From contig NC_089783.1 in NCBI RefSeq assembly GCF_040412425.1, positions 39,549,125 through 39,613,124 on the forward strand: a DNA stretch of 64,000 bases. The letters are read 5' to 3'. The translations under genes and the position numbers were made by a program. This document shows, piece by piece, positions 39,722 to 53,902 of this stretch. Numbering within the stretch: position 1 is the first letter of the stretch; the number at the start of each line of letters is the position of its first letter. The notes beneath the pieces are model-generated. The model was given only the letters and a program-made list of their open reading frames with translations, had not been told where the DNA came from and did no database searches. This DNA is from Macrobrachium rosenbergii. Lineage: Eukaryota; Arthropoda; Malacostraca; Decapoda; Palaemonidae.

Positions 39722-39907
39722 CCTCGTTGGACGAGTCGGTAGAGTTCTCGGATAGCACTCTGCTAGGCCCGAGTTCGCTATAATGTGGTTCGGATTCCAC
39801 AATAAGCTGTAGGTCCCGTTGCTAGGTAACCACGTAAAATAAGTCTAATCCTTCGGGCCAGCCCTAGGAGAGCTGTTAATCAGCTCAGTGGTCTGGTTAA
39901 ACTAAGG
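39722..39907 (+). mobile_element. tRNA-derived SINE (decapod type), copy 3, internally deleted
   Basis: Plus-strand copy of the family at 3.3 and 45.9 kb. The head is cgttggacgagtcggtagag (A box region) and ggcccgagttcg (B box region). It jumps straight from ttcg to ctataatgtggttcgg, so about 75 bases of the body present in the other copies are missing, probably by deletion between short matching words. The 3' end is ggttaaactaagg. No target-site duplication found. Confidence 0.86.
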
Positions 39908-40195
39908 TTTAATTAACATTATCCTGACAGGAAACCACTCCTGACTGAGGAGCACTATCAAAATAGACTGGCATTTGGTTTGCAGTAGTAATCAGTGGAA
40001 GGAGTATTTTGGAAGTAAGTTATCATTTCAAACGAATCTGTCAGTGAAAAATGATATTGTAAAGGAGACTTAAGGATTTCATTTCCAGTAGACACTGTTC
40101 ATATTAAAGAAGTCGATGCTTAAGAATAATCTTGCGAGAGTGGACGAGTACCAGGCTTTTTAATTTCCAGAACCATGTCAGCGTCCTTCGCGAGT
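39908..40195. other. no feature recognised
   Basis: Single-copy sequence between two dispersed repeats. Confidence 0.4.
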
Positions 40196-40480
40196 AAGGA
40201 AATGGAAATGAAATATACAATCTAGGCCTAAGGCCAAGCGCTGGAGTCTAAGAGGTCGTTTGGAGCTGACAGGGAACTGGGAATCAAAAGGTTTGAAAGG
40301 TGTAACAGGAGGGAAACCTCGCAGACGCACTGTGAAACAATTGTTAGGAGAGGGTGGAAAGAAAGATGGAGGAAAGCGAATATGAACCAAGGTACAGTGA
40401 AAGGAACCTTGAGTAATGCCTACAGTGCAAAAAGCGAGGTGCACTAACGGCACCAAACCCCCTACGGAATCCTTTCCGAG
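40196..40480 (-). repeat. dispersed retroposon-like repeat R280, copy 1
   Basis: On the minus strand it reads gttagtgcacctcg, gcactgtaggcatta, accctctcctaacaattg, cctgttacacctttcaaacc and ccagcgcttggcc. The same order occurs on the plus strand at 55.24 kb. About 280 bases, no frame conserved between copies. Class not identified. Confidence 0.85.
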
Positions 40481-40820
40481 TATAACAAGGAAGAAATTCT
40501 AACCTGTGAAACGGACTGACAACTGAATGAAAGGTTTTAAAGTATAGAATTATAGGAAGAATTTAAAATTTTGACATTTTAAGGTGTGGTAGGGGAAATT
40601 TAAGATGATTATTGTATAAAATGGGTATATGTTGAATGAAACCTAACAAGAGAAAAAGCAAGTGCAGCATACGAAGTGGCTGTTCCACAGAGTGAAGAAA
40701 ACGAAAATTGTCAGAGATCTGAACGTCACACTCTAATTAACAGAGGGCCTTGTAATACTTGTATGGCCTCTGAAGAAGCTGTACTATATATACATGTGAA
40801 ATATTTTTAACCAAGGCATC

Positions 40821-40931
40821 TTACAGTAATGGAGTATTTTGAAGGGTACGTTCCTGATGACGAATTTAATCTGATGAAACTACATTTCCTCTTTGGGTAA
40901 AGTAGAAGTAATAATAATAATAATAATAATA

Positions 40932-40986
<55 letters not shown>

Positions 40987-40996
40987 TTTAATAACA

Positions 40997-41066
<70 letters not shown>

Positions 41067-41105
41067 AAATACTAAAATAAAATAAAATACTAAAATAAAA
41101 TCAAA
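40821..41105. repeat. (AAT)n(ATT)n self-complementary array with duplicated flank, unit 1
   Basis: The flank aatggagtattttgaagg through actacatttcctcttt (about 40829-40900) leads into (AAT)n, a short gatttaataacac centre and (ATT)n (40906-41066). The same flank returns at 41122. Confidence 0.92.
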
Positions 41106-41121
41106 TAAATGGAACATTTTA

Positions 41122-42077
<956 letters not shown>

Positions 42078-42078
<1 letters not shown>

Positions 42079-43020
42079 TTCGGTATATGAAACCTGATGC
42101 ACTGATTGAGACCTTCATTAGTGTTCGTTGTCATTCCACAGAGTTGCGGAATTTGAGTCAGTCTATATGCTTTTAAACGAAACTTCTAGGATTAGGTATG
42201 AACTTATTTTGCTTTGAATATAAATTCAAAACTATCATGGGCGTCTAAATACAAACTTTATGCTTCAGCTCATAAACTCATATATTTACTCTTCTTTCCA
42301 AGTAATACTGTAAAGTTATCCATCTGCATTTTTTTTCCTTAACAAGACATAAAAATGACTTCTGCTGAAATAAAGTTCTAAATAAAGCACCCCATTAAGA
42401 AAGAAAAGAGAAAGTAAATGAAACATAAAAGTCCATTACATTAGCAAGCACAAATGAAATAACCTTTTATACCTCCAGAAGAGCTCCTCTAGAATAAAGG
42501 GAATGAATAATGTCCACCTAATGATAAAATTATCCACGCCGTTTTGAAAGTGAAGACGCTGGTGAAGTTTTACGTCCATAGTGAAATGCATACCGGGAAG
42601 GGAGACATGTTACTATGAATAAGAAAACGTTAAGAATTATTGAAAATTCCTTTTATGGACTTTCAGAATTCTTAAGTTTCTTGCACGAAATTTTTAAGAA
42701 TTAAAATGGAATTCTGATTTGAAAGTTGGACGGTGCTTATTCTTCAAGTTCGGCTATTTTTCCATGAAATTCACGAATGAACTAATTAATCCATGAATGA
42801 ACTAACTGATTAAAAAACAAGATTCCTGTCTTTCCACATAATGAAAGATTGCACGTATACTTTTTTTTTTTCGGGGATATATTTTGAAACTAAAATACAA
42901 TTTTCTTAGTATGTTAACGCGAGAAAGAACAAAACAAGGAGTGACGTACAACCTCCGAAATTTCAAACAACCAAAACATTGGGAAACATCCAGACATTTA
43001 TATTAGATTTAATATTAAAA
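42078..43020. other. no gene; possible short PLE-related fragment
   Basis: AT-rich unique sequence. At 42250-42285 the words caaactttatgcttcagc and tcataaa..tcatat match 44287-44322 inside the plus-strand PLE with one mismatch in about 33 bases. Nothing else recognised. Confidence 0.45.
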
Positions 43021-43414
43021 AACTAAAAAAATGCGCCTAAGTTTCTTCGGCTCAACCGACTTTCCTGTACAGTACATCGTATAATCAAGGCTAACGAAAA
43101 TAGATCTATCTTTCGCTGGTCTCGGTATAATGCTGTATGAGCCGCGGCCCATGAAAATTTAACCACAACCGGTGGGGGCCTGGCCTATATCCTTGCTAGG
43201 CGCATGATTATGGATAACTTTAACCTAAATAAAATAAAAACTACTGAGGCTATAGGGCTGCAATTTGGTATGTCTGATGATTGGAGGGTGGATGATCAAC
43301 ATACCAATCTGCAGCTCTCTAGCCTCAGTGGTTTTTAAAATCTGAGTGCGGACAGAAAAAGTGCGGACGGACAGAGAAAGCCGGCACAATAATTTTATTT
43401 TACAGAAAACTAAA
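43021..43414 (+). mobile_element. E390 dispersed element, copy 6
   Basis: Full-length, with ctgtacagtacatcg, a different small duplication at the spot where copies 4, 5 and 10 have their insert. Confidence 0.87.
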
Positions 43415-43607
43415 AGTATTATTTCAGTACACTTCATAACCAAACGGAGCCAGTGCTCTTAGTTTAAATTCAATGAAGAATTTCATATTCCAATGAACCA
43501 ATCAACGGCAATTAATAAAAAAAAAAAACTTTAGGCTTCCTCCACTGTCACATGAAGAAAATATTATTGGTTCAGAAAATTCGGACGACTCTGATATCAC
43601 TTTGCAT

Positions 43608-43720
<113 letters not shown>

Positions 43721-43814
43721 CAGTATGCGTGTGTGTATGCATGAGCGAATCCCACAGGAAAGTGACGGCCAGAAGTTCAGTACCAAGCGCCTTCACGTTT
43801 ATTAACGCATCGTC

Positions 43815-44252
43815 TTGCCAGTTCATGAAAATCTCCAGGAATTTCTGGTTAAGCTAAATAGTTTAGTCCCTTCTATACAATTTCCCGTAGGGGAAGAAAG
43901 ATATTGTAATTTGAATTTTCTTGGTGTAACTGCCCATAGACAAGATAGAAATTTCACCTTTTCAGTCTTTCGAAAATCAACTAACATGGCCTCTTTTGTT
44001 CATTATTGTTCCAGTCACCATCAAAATGTTGAATTCTCTGTCTTTTCTGAAATGTTCTTAAGGGCTTCACGCGTTTGTAGCCCGCAGTTCATTGATGCTG
44101 AGATTAAAACTATTTATGATGTTGCTTTGAAATTTAAATACCCAAGGACTTTTATACATGTAGCATGGAAAAGAGCCAGGAAAACATTTTATTTAACTGA
44201 TGTAGCATGGAAAAGAGCTAAGAAAACATTTTATTTAGCTAATGTACTGTAG
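43815..44252 (+). pseudogene. PLE reverse transcriptase, C-terminal segment
   Basis: The open frame starts directly after the left inverted terminus and matches the region downstream of the catalytic YVDD in Penelope-type RTs. It reads LNSLVPSIQFPVGEE, CNLNFLGVTAHRQDR, FRKSTNMASFVHYCSSHH, SVFSEMFLRASRVCSP, KFKYPRTFI and ARKTFYL. The palm domain with YVDD is absent by 5' truncation, so the enzyme is dead. The last part contains a 42-base in-frame duplication (VAWKRA.KTFYL twice) and a third, out-of-frame copy. Confidence 0.88.
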
Positions 44253-44383
44253 TATGGAAAAGAGAAAAAAAAAACATTTTATTTACGTAATAACAAACTT
44301 TATGCTTCAGCTCATAAAGTCATATGGTAATTCTCAAATTACCATATGATGAAAGGTTTTTATAAATTCCTGGAATTTTAAAG

Positions 44384-44790
44384 CTTTCCAACATAAATGT
44401 TATTTTCATTATTTTAAGTTTAATAATAAAAAAAATTCTCCTAAAGATGATTCTGGCTGCATCTATGAAATTCCTTGCAAAAAGTGTGATAAAATATATT
44501 ATGGACAAACTGGAAAATCACCTTCACTGCGCATCAAACAACACCAATATTCTGTGAGAACTGGCCAAATATCGAATACATTATTCGTACATATGAGAGA
44601 TTTAGATCATCCTATTAACTGGAGTGAAGCAAGATCTTTAGTGCCGTGCAACGACACAGTTAAAGGAATATCAATGAATCTAGTTTTATCAAGTCAAATA
44701 ATGGAAGTGTTCTAATTTTAAGACTTGGTTTGTTTAAACTATGCCTTCACAATTAAAAAATTTTGTTGATAAATATAAGCAAAATTAGTA
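44384..44790 (+). pseudogene. PLE GIY-YIG endonuclease domain, frameshifted
   Basis: The frame at about 44384-44719 reads SPKDDSGCIYEIPCKKCD, with the Cys motif before the endonuclease, then KIYYGQTGKSPSLRIKQH, where YYG replaces the usual YVG/YIG, then SVRTGQISN and DLDHPINWSEA. The expected downstream conserved end (NESSFIKSNNGSVL, RLGLFKL) continues in another frame from about 44672, and a third frame shift follows. In active PLEs this domain nicks the target DNA. A palindrome (catatggtaatt..aattaccatatg, 44320-44350) and stops separate it from the RT part. Confidence 0.85.
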
Positions 44791-45256
44791 TTCAGTTTTG
44801 TACATGTTTCTGGAATTTGAATGGGTAACATTCCGTATCTCTTATGGTTAGGTATATGGTTTTATTTTGTGACCGCGTGATCCCGGATTATCCTGGATTT
44901 CCTTTTTGTTTATTACCCTTTGACAATTAACATTCTGGTATTCAACTATATACATGTTTTTGGATTTTGTATGGCTAAACTTCCGTATCTCTTGTAGTTT
45001 GGTCTATGGTTTTAGTTTGTGACCGCTCGATCCCGGATTATCCTGGATTATCTTTCTGTTTATTACCCTTTGACAATTGACCATCTGGTATTCTTCTTCT
45101 TTTTGTTTACTTTGTTACCTTTTCATCTGTGTCTCATTTGTGCCCAGACGATGCGTTAATGAACGTGAAAGCTCTTGGTACTGAACTTCTGCCTGTCATT
45201 TCTCCTGTGGGATTCGCTTATGCACTGAGGTCTCGTGCATCTACTGTGATTTTTAA

Positions 45257-45387
<131 letters not shown>

Positions 45388-45905
45388 AATATTATCTTAA
45401 TGTTTATCTTAAATATTCTTGATCATACCTCGACGATGCATTTCCCTTCACATGTGACATTTGACATTTTCACTGTTTTAATCCATCAAAAATTTACATT
45501 AATTTCATTTTGCTTCCACAAAGACGGGAGGTATTTATGTAACGACCTTGGGGAATCTTACATATTATTCACCTCTTCATTTAGGCAAATAGCATTATCT
45601 TTACAAAAATATATATTTTTTTTCTTGAGTGTAAAAATTATATTAATTTTCCTACTTTAATTAATTGTGCATGGAGCAAAATATTCCATTATCTATGACA
45701 TTCTAGTCTGAGATTACTTGTCCTGTTCGCGTTATTTTTAAAAATTCTTTTGTGTATATTGTCTCCAGTAAAAGGCCTCCTTCAACAAGGATGTGAATTT
45801 TAGTATTTTTATAAATAGCAGCAAGAAAAACGTAGATAAGTATCCTCAAATACGATCGGAGTGTCGAAGGGGGAAGTAGGCCGAGAGAGCAGTTCGAAAT
45901 TAAGG
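45388..45905. other. no feature recognised
   Basis: AT-rich sequence. A 97-codon frame across the end of the GT array has no domain. Confidence 0.4.
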
Positions 45906-46198
45906 GCAGGTTCCATAAAAGTATATCTTAGTTTAACCAGACCACTGAGCTGATTAACAGCTCTCCTAGGGATTGCCCGAAGGATTAGATTTATTTTACG
46001 TGGCTTAGAACCAACTGGTTACCTAGCAACGACACCTACAGCTTATTGTGGGATCCGAACCACGTTATGACGAGAAATGAATTTCTATCACCAGAAATAA
46101 ATTCCTCTAATTCTTCATTGGCCGGACGGAGAGTCGAACGCTGGGCCAACAGCGTGCTAGCCGAGAGCTCTACCCACCCCTCCAACGCAGGTTCCATA
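45906..46198 (-). mobile_element. tRNA-derived SINE (decapod type), copy 2, with target-site duplication
   Basis: A near full-length minus-strand SINE (about 45918-46186) is flanked by the perfect 12-base direct repeat gcaggttccata (45906-45917 and 46187-46198). The head on the minus strand is gttggaggggtgggtagagc with B-box-like cgttcgac. The body and 3' end ctaagatatac match the copies at 3.3 and 39.7 kb. This is the clearest retroposition footprint in the window. Confidence 0.93.
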
Positions 46199-46365
46199 GG
46201 ATGACCGGGAAATAAATGAAGCGGATTTTGGATGACTGTATTTTGTGGATGACTCCATTTTGAGGGAAAACTTAAAAGGAGACAATCTAGACGTCACAGA
46301 AGAAATCGCAACTTTTTGGGAGAGCTAGAGCCTGGAAGAGTACGATGAAGTGGAAATAAAGCAAA

Positions 46366-46757
46366 CAAGTGAAAAATGCGCTGAGGTTTCTTCGGCGCAA
46401 TCGAGTTTTCTGTACAGCGTATAATCAAGGCCATCGAAAATAGATCTATCTTTTGGTGGTCTCGGTATGATGCTGTATGAGCCGCCGCCCATGAAATTTT
46501 CAGCCGGCCGTGGTGGCCTGTGTTGTTGCGTTGCCAGACGCACAATTATGGCTAATTTTAACCTTAAATAAAATAAAAACTACTAAGACTAGGGGCTGTA
46601 ATTTGATGACTGGTGGGTGGAAGATCAACATACCAATCTGCAGCCCTCTAGCCTCAGTAGTTTTCAAGATCTGATGGCGGACAGAAAAAGTGCGGACAGA
46701 AAAAAGTGCGGACAGACAAACAAAGCCGGCACAATAGCTTTCTTTTCAGAAAACTAA
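46366..46757 (+). mobile_element. E390 dispersed element, copy 7
   Basis: Full-length copy with short deletions around actaagactaggggctg. It lies 170 bases from the SINE. Confidence 0.87.
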
Positions 46758-47308
46758 AAATGTCACTAAGAACCAAACAAATATTTCATTCGGGTTAAAA
46801 CCTCATACTGCCTGAAAGCTTTGGCTCTACTCAGACTAATGCCAGACGCCATTAAAAGCCTCAGAGAGACAAACAACAGAACTAAAATATTCCTGGAGCC
46901 AAATTTTAAAATGAGAAAGCCTCTGGCATATAACGCGTAATGGAAGCTACAGTGGGGCTATAATCAAGATAATGTTACTGAAATTCCCATCATTATGATG
47001 AGAATATCAGCAGATGAAAGCTAAGATATGCGTGAAAATTTCTCTTTTTATACAAACAACAAAGTAAAACAAGAATAAATTACATTCTGTCCAGGTGTTA
47101 AGAAGTCATCATTTCTATGTCAGTACCTGGATACGCATTTCCAGTTCGTGCTTAAAGGGATAGCCTTGAGGTATTGGATTGGCCTCCAGGGTCTACTTTA
47201 AAACAGAGAGGTTGGTGGGAAGGAATAGTGACCAATCAAATCGCTTATGTTTTTCATCAATTATTTTGAACGTATTCTTAAAATTCTGTAAACATGTTCA
47301 TTTATAAC
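46758..47308. other. no feature recognised
   Basis: Ordinary sequence with no supported gene. Confidence 0.45.
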
Positions 47309-48004
<696 letters not shown>

Positions 48005-48149
48005 ATGAAGTATTTCTTTTTCGCATTTCTGACGAGTAATACTTTGTCAGGTCATACTTATCCTATAATTTATGATACTGGTCTCCATGTGGCTGCTCTG
48101 TTAATGAAACCAGGTGCTGATGCATCAAACGATTTGGGGAAGTTTCAGG
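48005..48149 (+). CDS. possible first coding exon of a secreted protein (weak)
   Basis: The frame from ATG at 48005 reads MKYFFFAFLTSNTLSG, which looks like a secretion signal, followed by HTYPIIYDTGLHVAALLMKPG and GKFQ. It meets a consensus 5' splice donor cag|gtaagt at about 48149/48150. About 20 bases into the putative intron an ATT array begins. No homologous family is recognised, no acceptor exon was identified in the next kilobases, and the frame is only 48 codons, so chance is a real alternative. Confidence 0.22.
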
Positions 48150-48170
48150 TAAGTCAGTCAGATGAGAAAC

Positions 48171-48711
<541 letters not shown>

Positions 48712-49903
48712 TGGGTAGTAGACCTTCTTTCAAACAAGTATCGTTGAAAGTTATTGCTGCATCACCTGCATTCAATTTTTATAGAGTTTTCTCTATTTTT
48801 CTAATAACTGATTTCTCTTGGCCACTGCATCGGGCCAGCAACATACAGCTTTCAACATCCTAGGGAGGAAAAATTGTCGTAGATCAGGGAGTAGTTTTAT
48901 TCGTATATTCAACTAGTTACCGAAGCGTGGATATCATGCTCCGTAGAGCCTTGTACAATCAGGTACAAAGCAAACTGAATATTTTGTTGTTATGCCAACG
49001 TTTCTCTCAGTTCCAGCTAAGTATGGTCACGGCGGATGGTGGCATTAACAAAAGAATAATTGCAAAGGCGAATATTTGCTAGTAAGCCACAATTTGTGAA
49101 GTGGTTAAGAAATATAACTTAAATAATTTTTTTATATGAAAATCCAAATATTCCTGTAACAAATATAAAATAAATGGTTTCAAGATAATTTCATTGTCGC
49201 TAGTCATTGTAGACCTATGTTCCAGGTGTTTGCGCCGCCACGCTAATGGTTGCTTCAGACACGCTCCGTTCACCCGCTGATATCGGTGGATGCATTCTAC
49301 TTTTGCATTTACTTATTTACATTTTTTTCACCGTTGAGGCGTAAAAAAGCCATCAAATAGGACTGTTTTAAATTTTATGGTTGCATTGGAAGCAATATTA
49401 ATGTTATGACAATTTTTTTAGTTTTTTAACTAACATTTGAATTGAGGTTTGGGATGACTTTTTTTTTTATTTTTGTCAAATGCATCGACGATGAGTGAAC
49501 GAAAATTTGTTTCGTAACTGTTTTTGAGAAATTTGGCTACTCGTGATATTTTTTTTTAGTTTTGAAATATATGACAGATTTCACTCTCATGAAACATTTA
49601 TGGCCTTATTGTGTGTAATAATCGTGTTTTCGCATTGAAATAATTGATAAATATGGAGCATGTTAGGTTGCCATTTCGTGAATTTTGAACGAAATCCTAT
49701 GCAATCATGTCGCATCACTTAAGAGCGTAGCTGTACAAGTCGTTATCACCTCTACATGAAGCCTACAAGGCACAGATTTAATTTCTGTCCCGAGGCGATG
49801 CATTTAAATGTGCTTCTCTAAGGTGCATTTTATCGTCAGGGTAAAGTAAATTCGATATTAATATGCATTTATATTTTCGACTTGACAGTCATACCCAGAT
49901 GTA
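48712..49903. other. no feature recognised
   Basis: About 1.2 kb of unique sequence with several T-runs; no supported gene or repeat. Confidence 0.45.
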
Positions 49904-50187
<284 letters not shown>

Positions 50188-50272
50188 TTGGTATGACTGA
50201 CTTCGTGAATATTTCAATGCAGAGGAAAAATAAATGTTCCTAACGTTTCATACAAATAAAGAGAATCATAGT

Positions 50273-50578
50273 CTATAGAAAGTTTATATAAATCTTAGCA
50301 AAATATGTAAATATATATACTGTACTCTGACGTTTAGACAGTCTCAACAAAACGACGAAACCGAGAATTAAAAAGATCACGGAGATGAGGTTCGTGACAA
50401 AGCGAAAGCATAGCTGAGCTGCAGCTGAACTGACGTCACGGCATCTTACCGAAAGGTCATTAGATTTAGTGAAAAGGTCAAAACGTTGCAGAAACGTAAC
50501 GACCCTCCCTTGAGGTAAAAAAAGAACTATTGAGTACATTAGATGTGACTCATGGGACGTTAGCGGAAATAGAAACAT
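50273..50578 (-). CDS. unexplained 101-codon open frame with one predicted membrane segment (weak)
   Basis: ATG-started minus-strand frame of non-repetitive, complex composition. The N-terminal half has VVTFLQRFDLFTK and LSVRCRDVSSAAAQLCFRF. It is followed by a hydrophobic stretch FVTNLISVIFLILGFVVLL with basic LSKRQ after it, as in a single-pass membrane anchor. No family is recognised, no promoter or splice pattern is evident, and the underlying DNA is more GC-rich than its neighbours. It could be a host exon, a relic of a mobile element, or chance. Confidence 0.2.
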   Translation of the reverse strand: MFLFPLTSHESHLMYSIVLFLPQGRVVTFLQRFDLFTKSNDLSVRCRDVSSAAAQLCFRFVTNLISVIFLILGFVVLLRLSKRQSTVYIFTYFAKIYINFL

Positions 50579-50699
50579 TAGTTATTAATCCAGTGGGAGC
50601 AATCACAAAGGCTTGGAACCAAACCTCTGATTAAAATGTAAGTAGCCAAGGATTCTCTTTCGTCTATAATCTGATTTTAATGACTTTCTTCATTACTAA

Positions 50700-50815
50700 T
50701 TTATTATTATTATTATTATTTCGGTAGATGAAATCTATTCACACGGAACAAGCACACTACAGGGGCCATTGATTTGAAATTCAAGCTTCCAAAGGATGTT
50801 GGTTTCAACATCCCA
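50700..50815 (+). repeat. (ATT)-linked dispersed repeat, copy 3
   Basis: Six ATT units, then gatgaaatctattcacacgg, gggccattgatttgaaattc and aagcttccaaaggatg, parallel to the copies at 8.74 and 33.86 kb. Confidence 0.82.
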
Positions 50816-51354
50816 CCGGAGACCCCACACTGCAGCAGTAACTGATCATGATACAGAGCCAGTGATTTTTTCATCTCCTTGGGGGAGGCTCACTCTGTAT
50901 TCCTTCGAAGCCAAGATGGTTAATGTGGGAAATGATAGCAAAGAACAATGAATTATATCAATATCCATTTAGAAAAAGCTGCATTAAAAATTCATTTCTG
51001 ATATGACGGCCAAAAAAAAAATGAAGGGACATCAGTATTTGAGTTGAGTGAGCTATGATACAGTGCAAAAATTACACCATTTCCACATAACTGCCTTTAA
51101 TTATATACTATTGCAATTTTCTACTAAACTTCGATATACTTTTAAAATTCTATGGATACGAAATTAACCATTCAATGTTTTCCTGCCAGTGGCTGGGGTA
51201 AAAAATGTTCACCTGATATTTTTTTTACAGCTCTTGAGTTTTCATTTGTGTGGTCCATTTTTCATCTCGCCATAATCCCAGGCACTGGAAGGAAATCATT
51301 GAATGGTTAATTTAGTGTAGGAATTTTAAAAATATATCGAAGTTTAGTATCAGC
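50816..51354. other. no feature recognised
   Basis: Unique sequence, no supported gene. Confidence 0.45.
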
Positions 51355-51620
51355 AAGTAAAAAATGCGCCGAAGTTTCTTCGGTGCAATCGAATTTTCTG
51401 TACAGTGCATAATCAAGGTCACCGAAAATAGATCTATCTTTAGGTAGTCTCGCTATAATAAAACTAATGAGGCTAGAGGGCTGCAATTTGGTATGTTTGA
51501 TGATTGGAGGGTGGATGATTAACATAACAATTTGCAGCCCTCTAGCCTCAGTAGTTTTTAAGATCTGAGGGCGGACAGAAAAAAGTGCAGACGGACAGAG
51601 TTTTCTTTTCAGAAAACTAA
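51355..51620 (+). mobile_element. E390 dispersed element, copy 8 (internally deleted)
   Basis: Both ends are intact, but about 120 bases are missing between gtctcgctataata and aaactaatgaggc, removing the segment that usually carries gccgcggccc and ttgccagacgcac. The two inner stem arms are retained. Confidence 0.87.
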
Positions 51621-51875
51621 CAAGGATCAAGCAGTCAAACGGAATAAGAGTAACACTGCCTGTAATAAAGTAGCTATACTTTTAATATCAAATGTAATCA
51701 ACATAATGTACATCACGGATAACGGAGCCGTTTGTTTGGGTAATTGATGGAGACACTAGACGTTGAAGAAAATTAACTATTCGTGATTAGTAAATGTGAT
51801 GTAGAGAACCTATTCATATGCTGCTTTGTGTGCTTATTATTAGCCCTATGATCACCTCTCTGTCCGTCTGTCAGC

Positions 51876-51881
<6 letters not shown>

Positions 51882-51930
<49 letters not shown>
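51882..51930. repeat. (CT)n microsatellite
   Basis: About 24 CT units. Confidence 0.95.
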
Positions 51931-51932
<2 letters not shown>

Positions 51933-52021
51933 TGTATGGCCTGATGGTTCAGTTGGTAGCACCCTTTTCTTTAACTTGAAAGACCTGGGTTCTGATCATG
52001 ATGTTGAGTCAGAAATATATA
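51933..52021 (+). mobile_element. tRNA-like SINE head with TA tail (probable)
   Basis: ggcctgatggttcagttgg resembles a Pol III A box and gacctgggttctgatc a B box, about 35 bases apart as in tRNA-derived SINE heads. Only ~20 bases of body follow before (TA)n. It cannot fold as a full tRNA (no acceptor stem), so it is a SINE fragment rather than a tRNA gene. Confidence 0.55.
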
Positions 52022-53095
<1,074 letters not shown>

Positions 53096-53444
53096 TTATA
53101 TATGTTACAGGCAGATAGCGAAACTAGGCATTTCGCGAACTGCCTGAAATTTCAGGCAGATAGCGAAATGCACTTAGGGACATTTGATCACTCCCAAGGG
53201 CTAGTACTAAACGCGGCGAAACAGTGCCTCACCCACACTGTTTCGCCGTGTTTAGTACTAGCCCCTGGGCGGTCAAATGTATTTCGCCGTGTTTAGAAAT
53301 AGCCCCTGGTGGGTTAAATGTATTTCGCCGTGCTTAATACTAGCCCTGGGGTATCAAATGTCCCTGAGTGCATTTAGCCATCTGCCTGAAATCTCAGGGA
53401 GTTCGTGAAATGCCTATTTTCGCTATCTGCCTGTAACATATATA
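53096..53444. mobile_element. MITE with ~130-bp terminal inverted repeats
   Basis: Both ends read ttatatatgttacaggcag inward, and the inverted match continues through gatagcgaaa, ggcatttc and gggacatttgat to about 130 bases. The interior holds three tandem ~44-bp units (tttcgccgtgtttag, tagcccctggg). No transposase. The outermost TATATA may include a TA-type target duplication. Confidence 0.9.
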
Positions 53445-53520
53445 AGTAAATGGTAATTTTTCCATTCCTTTTATTTGCTGCAGTTACAGACCACTATCAG
53501 CAGCTTACTGAGATGTAAAG

Positions 53521-53523
<3 letters not shown>

Positions 53524-53590
<67 letters not shown>

Positions 53591-53833
53591 GGAGTGGTAG
53601 GCACAGAAAAGGTTAGGCGTCTTTCCGTAATCATTTTCATAAAATCCCTTGCACTCATAATGTACAAAACATACTTAAAGAAGAAATCTATTCCAGGTGG
53701 TAATTTCTCTCTCTCTCTCTCTCTCTCTCTCATTTGAAAATGGTTAAATGTCTTCCTGCAACCATTTTCATAAAGTTCTTTTCACCCCGAATAACATAAC
53801 ATACTTAAAGAGGAAACCTATTCCAAGTGAATT

Positions 53834-53902
<69 letters not shown>

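Larger units (their letters stand above)
43738..45222 (+). mobile_element. Penelope-like element, 5'-truncated, with inverted termini
   Basis: The left end (43738-43815) and right end (about 45147-45222) are inverted complements: agttcagtaccaag on the left against cttggtactgaactt on the right, both including gatgcgttaat. Between them lies a 5'-truncated PLE body: the RT C-terminal part, a GIY-YIG region, and a 3' untranslated part with a tandem duplication of ~150 bases (44801-45095). TA/GT arrays lie outside both ends in mirror-like positions. PLEs are known for inverted or tandem partial copies at their ends, and this layout fits that. Confidence 0.85.
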
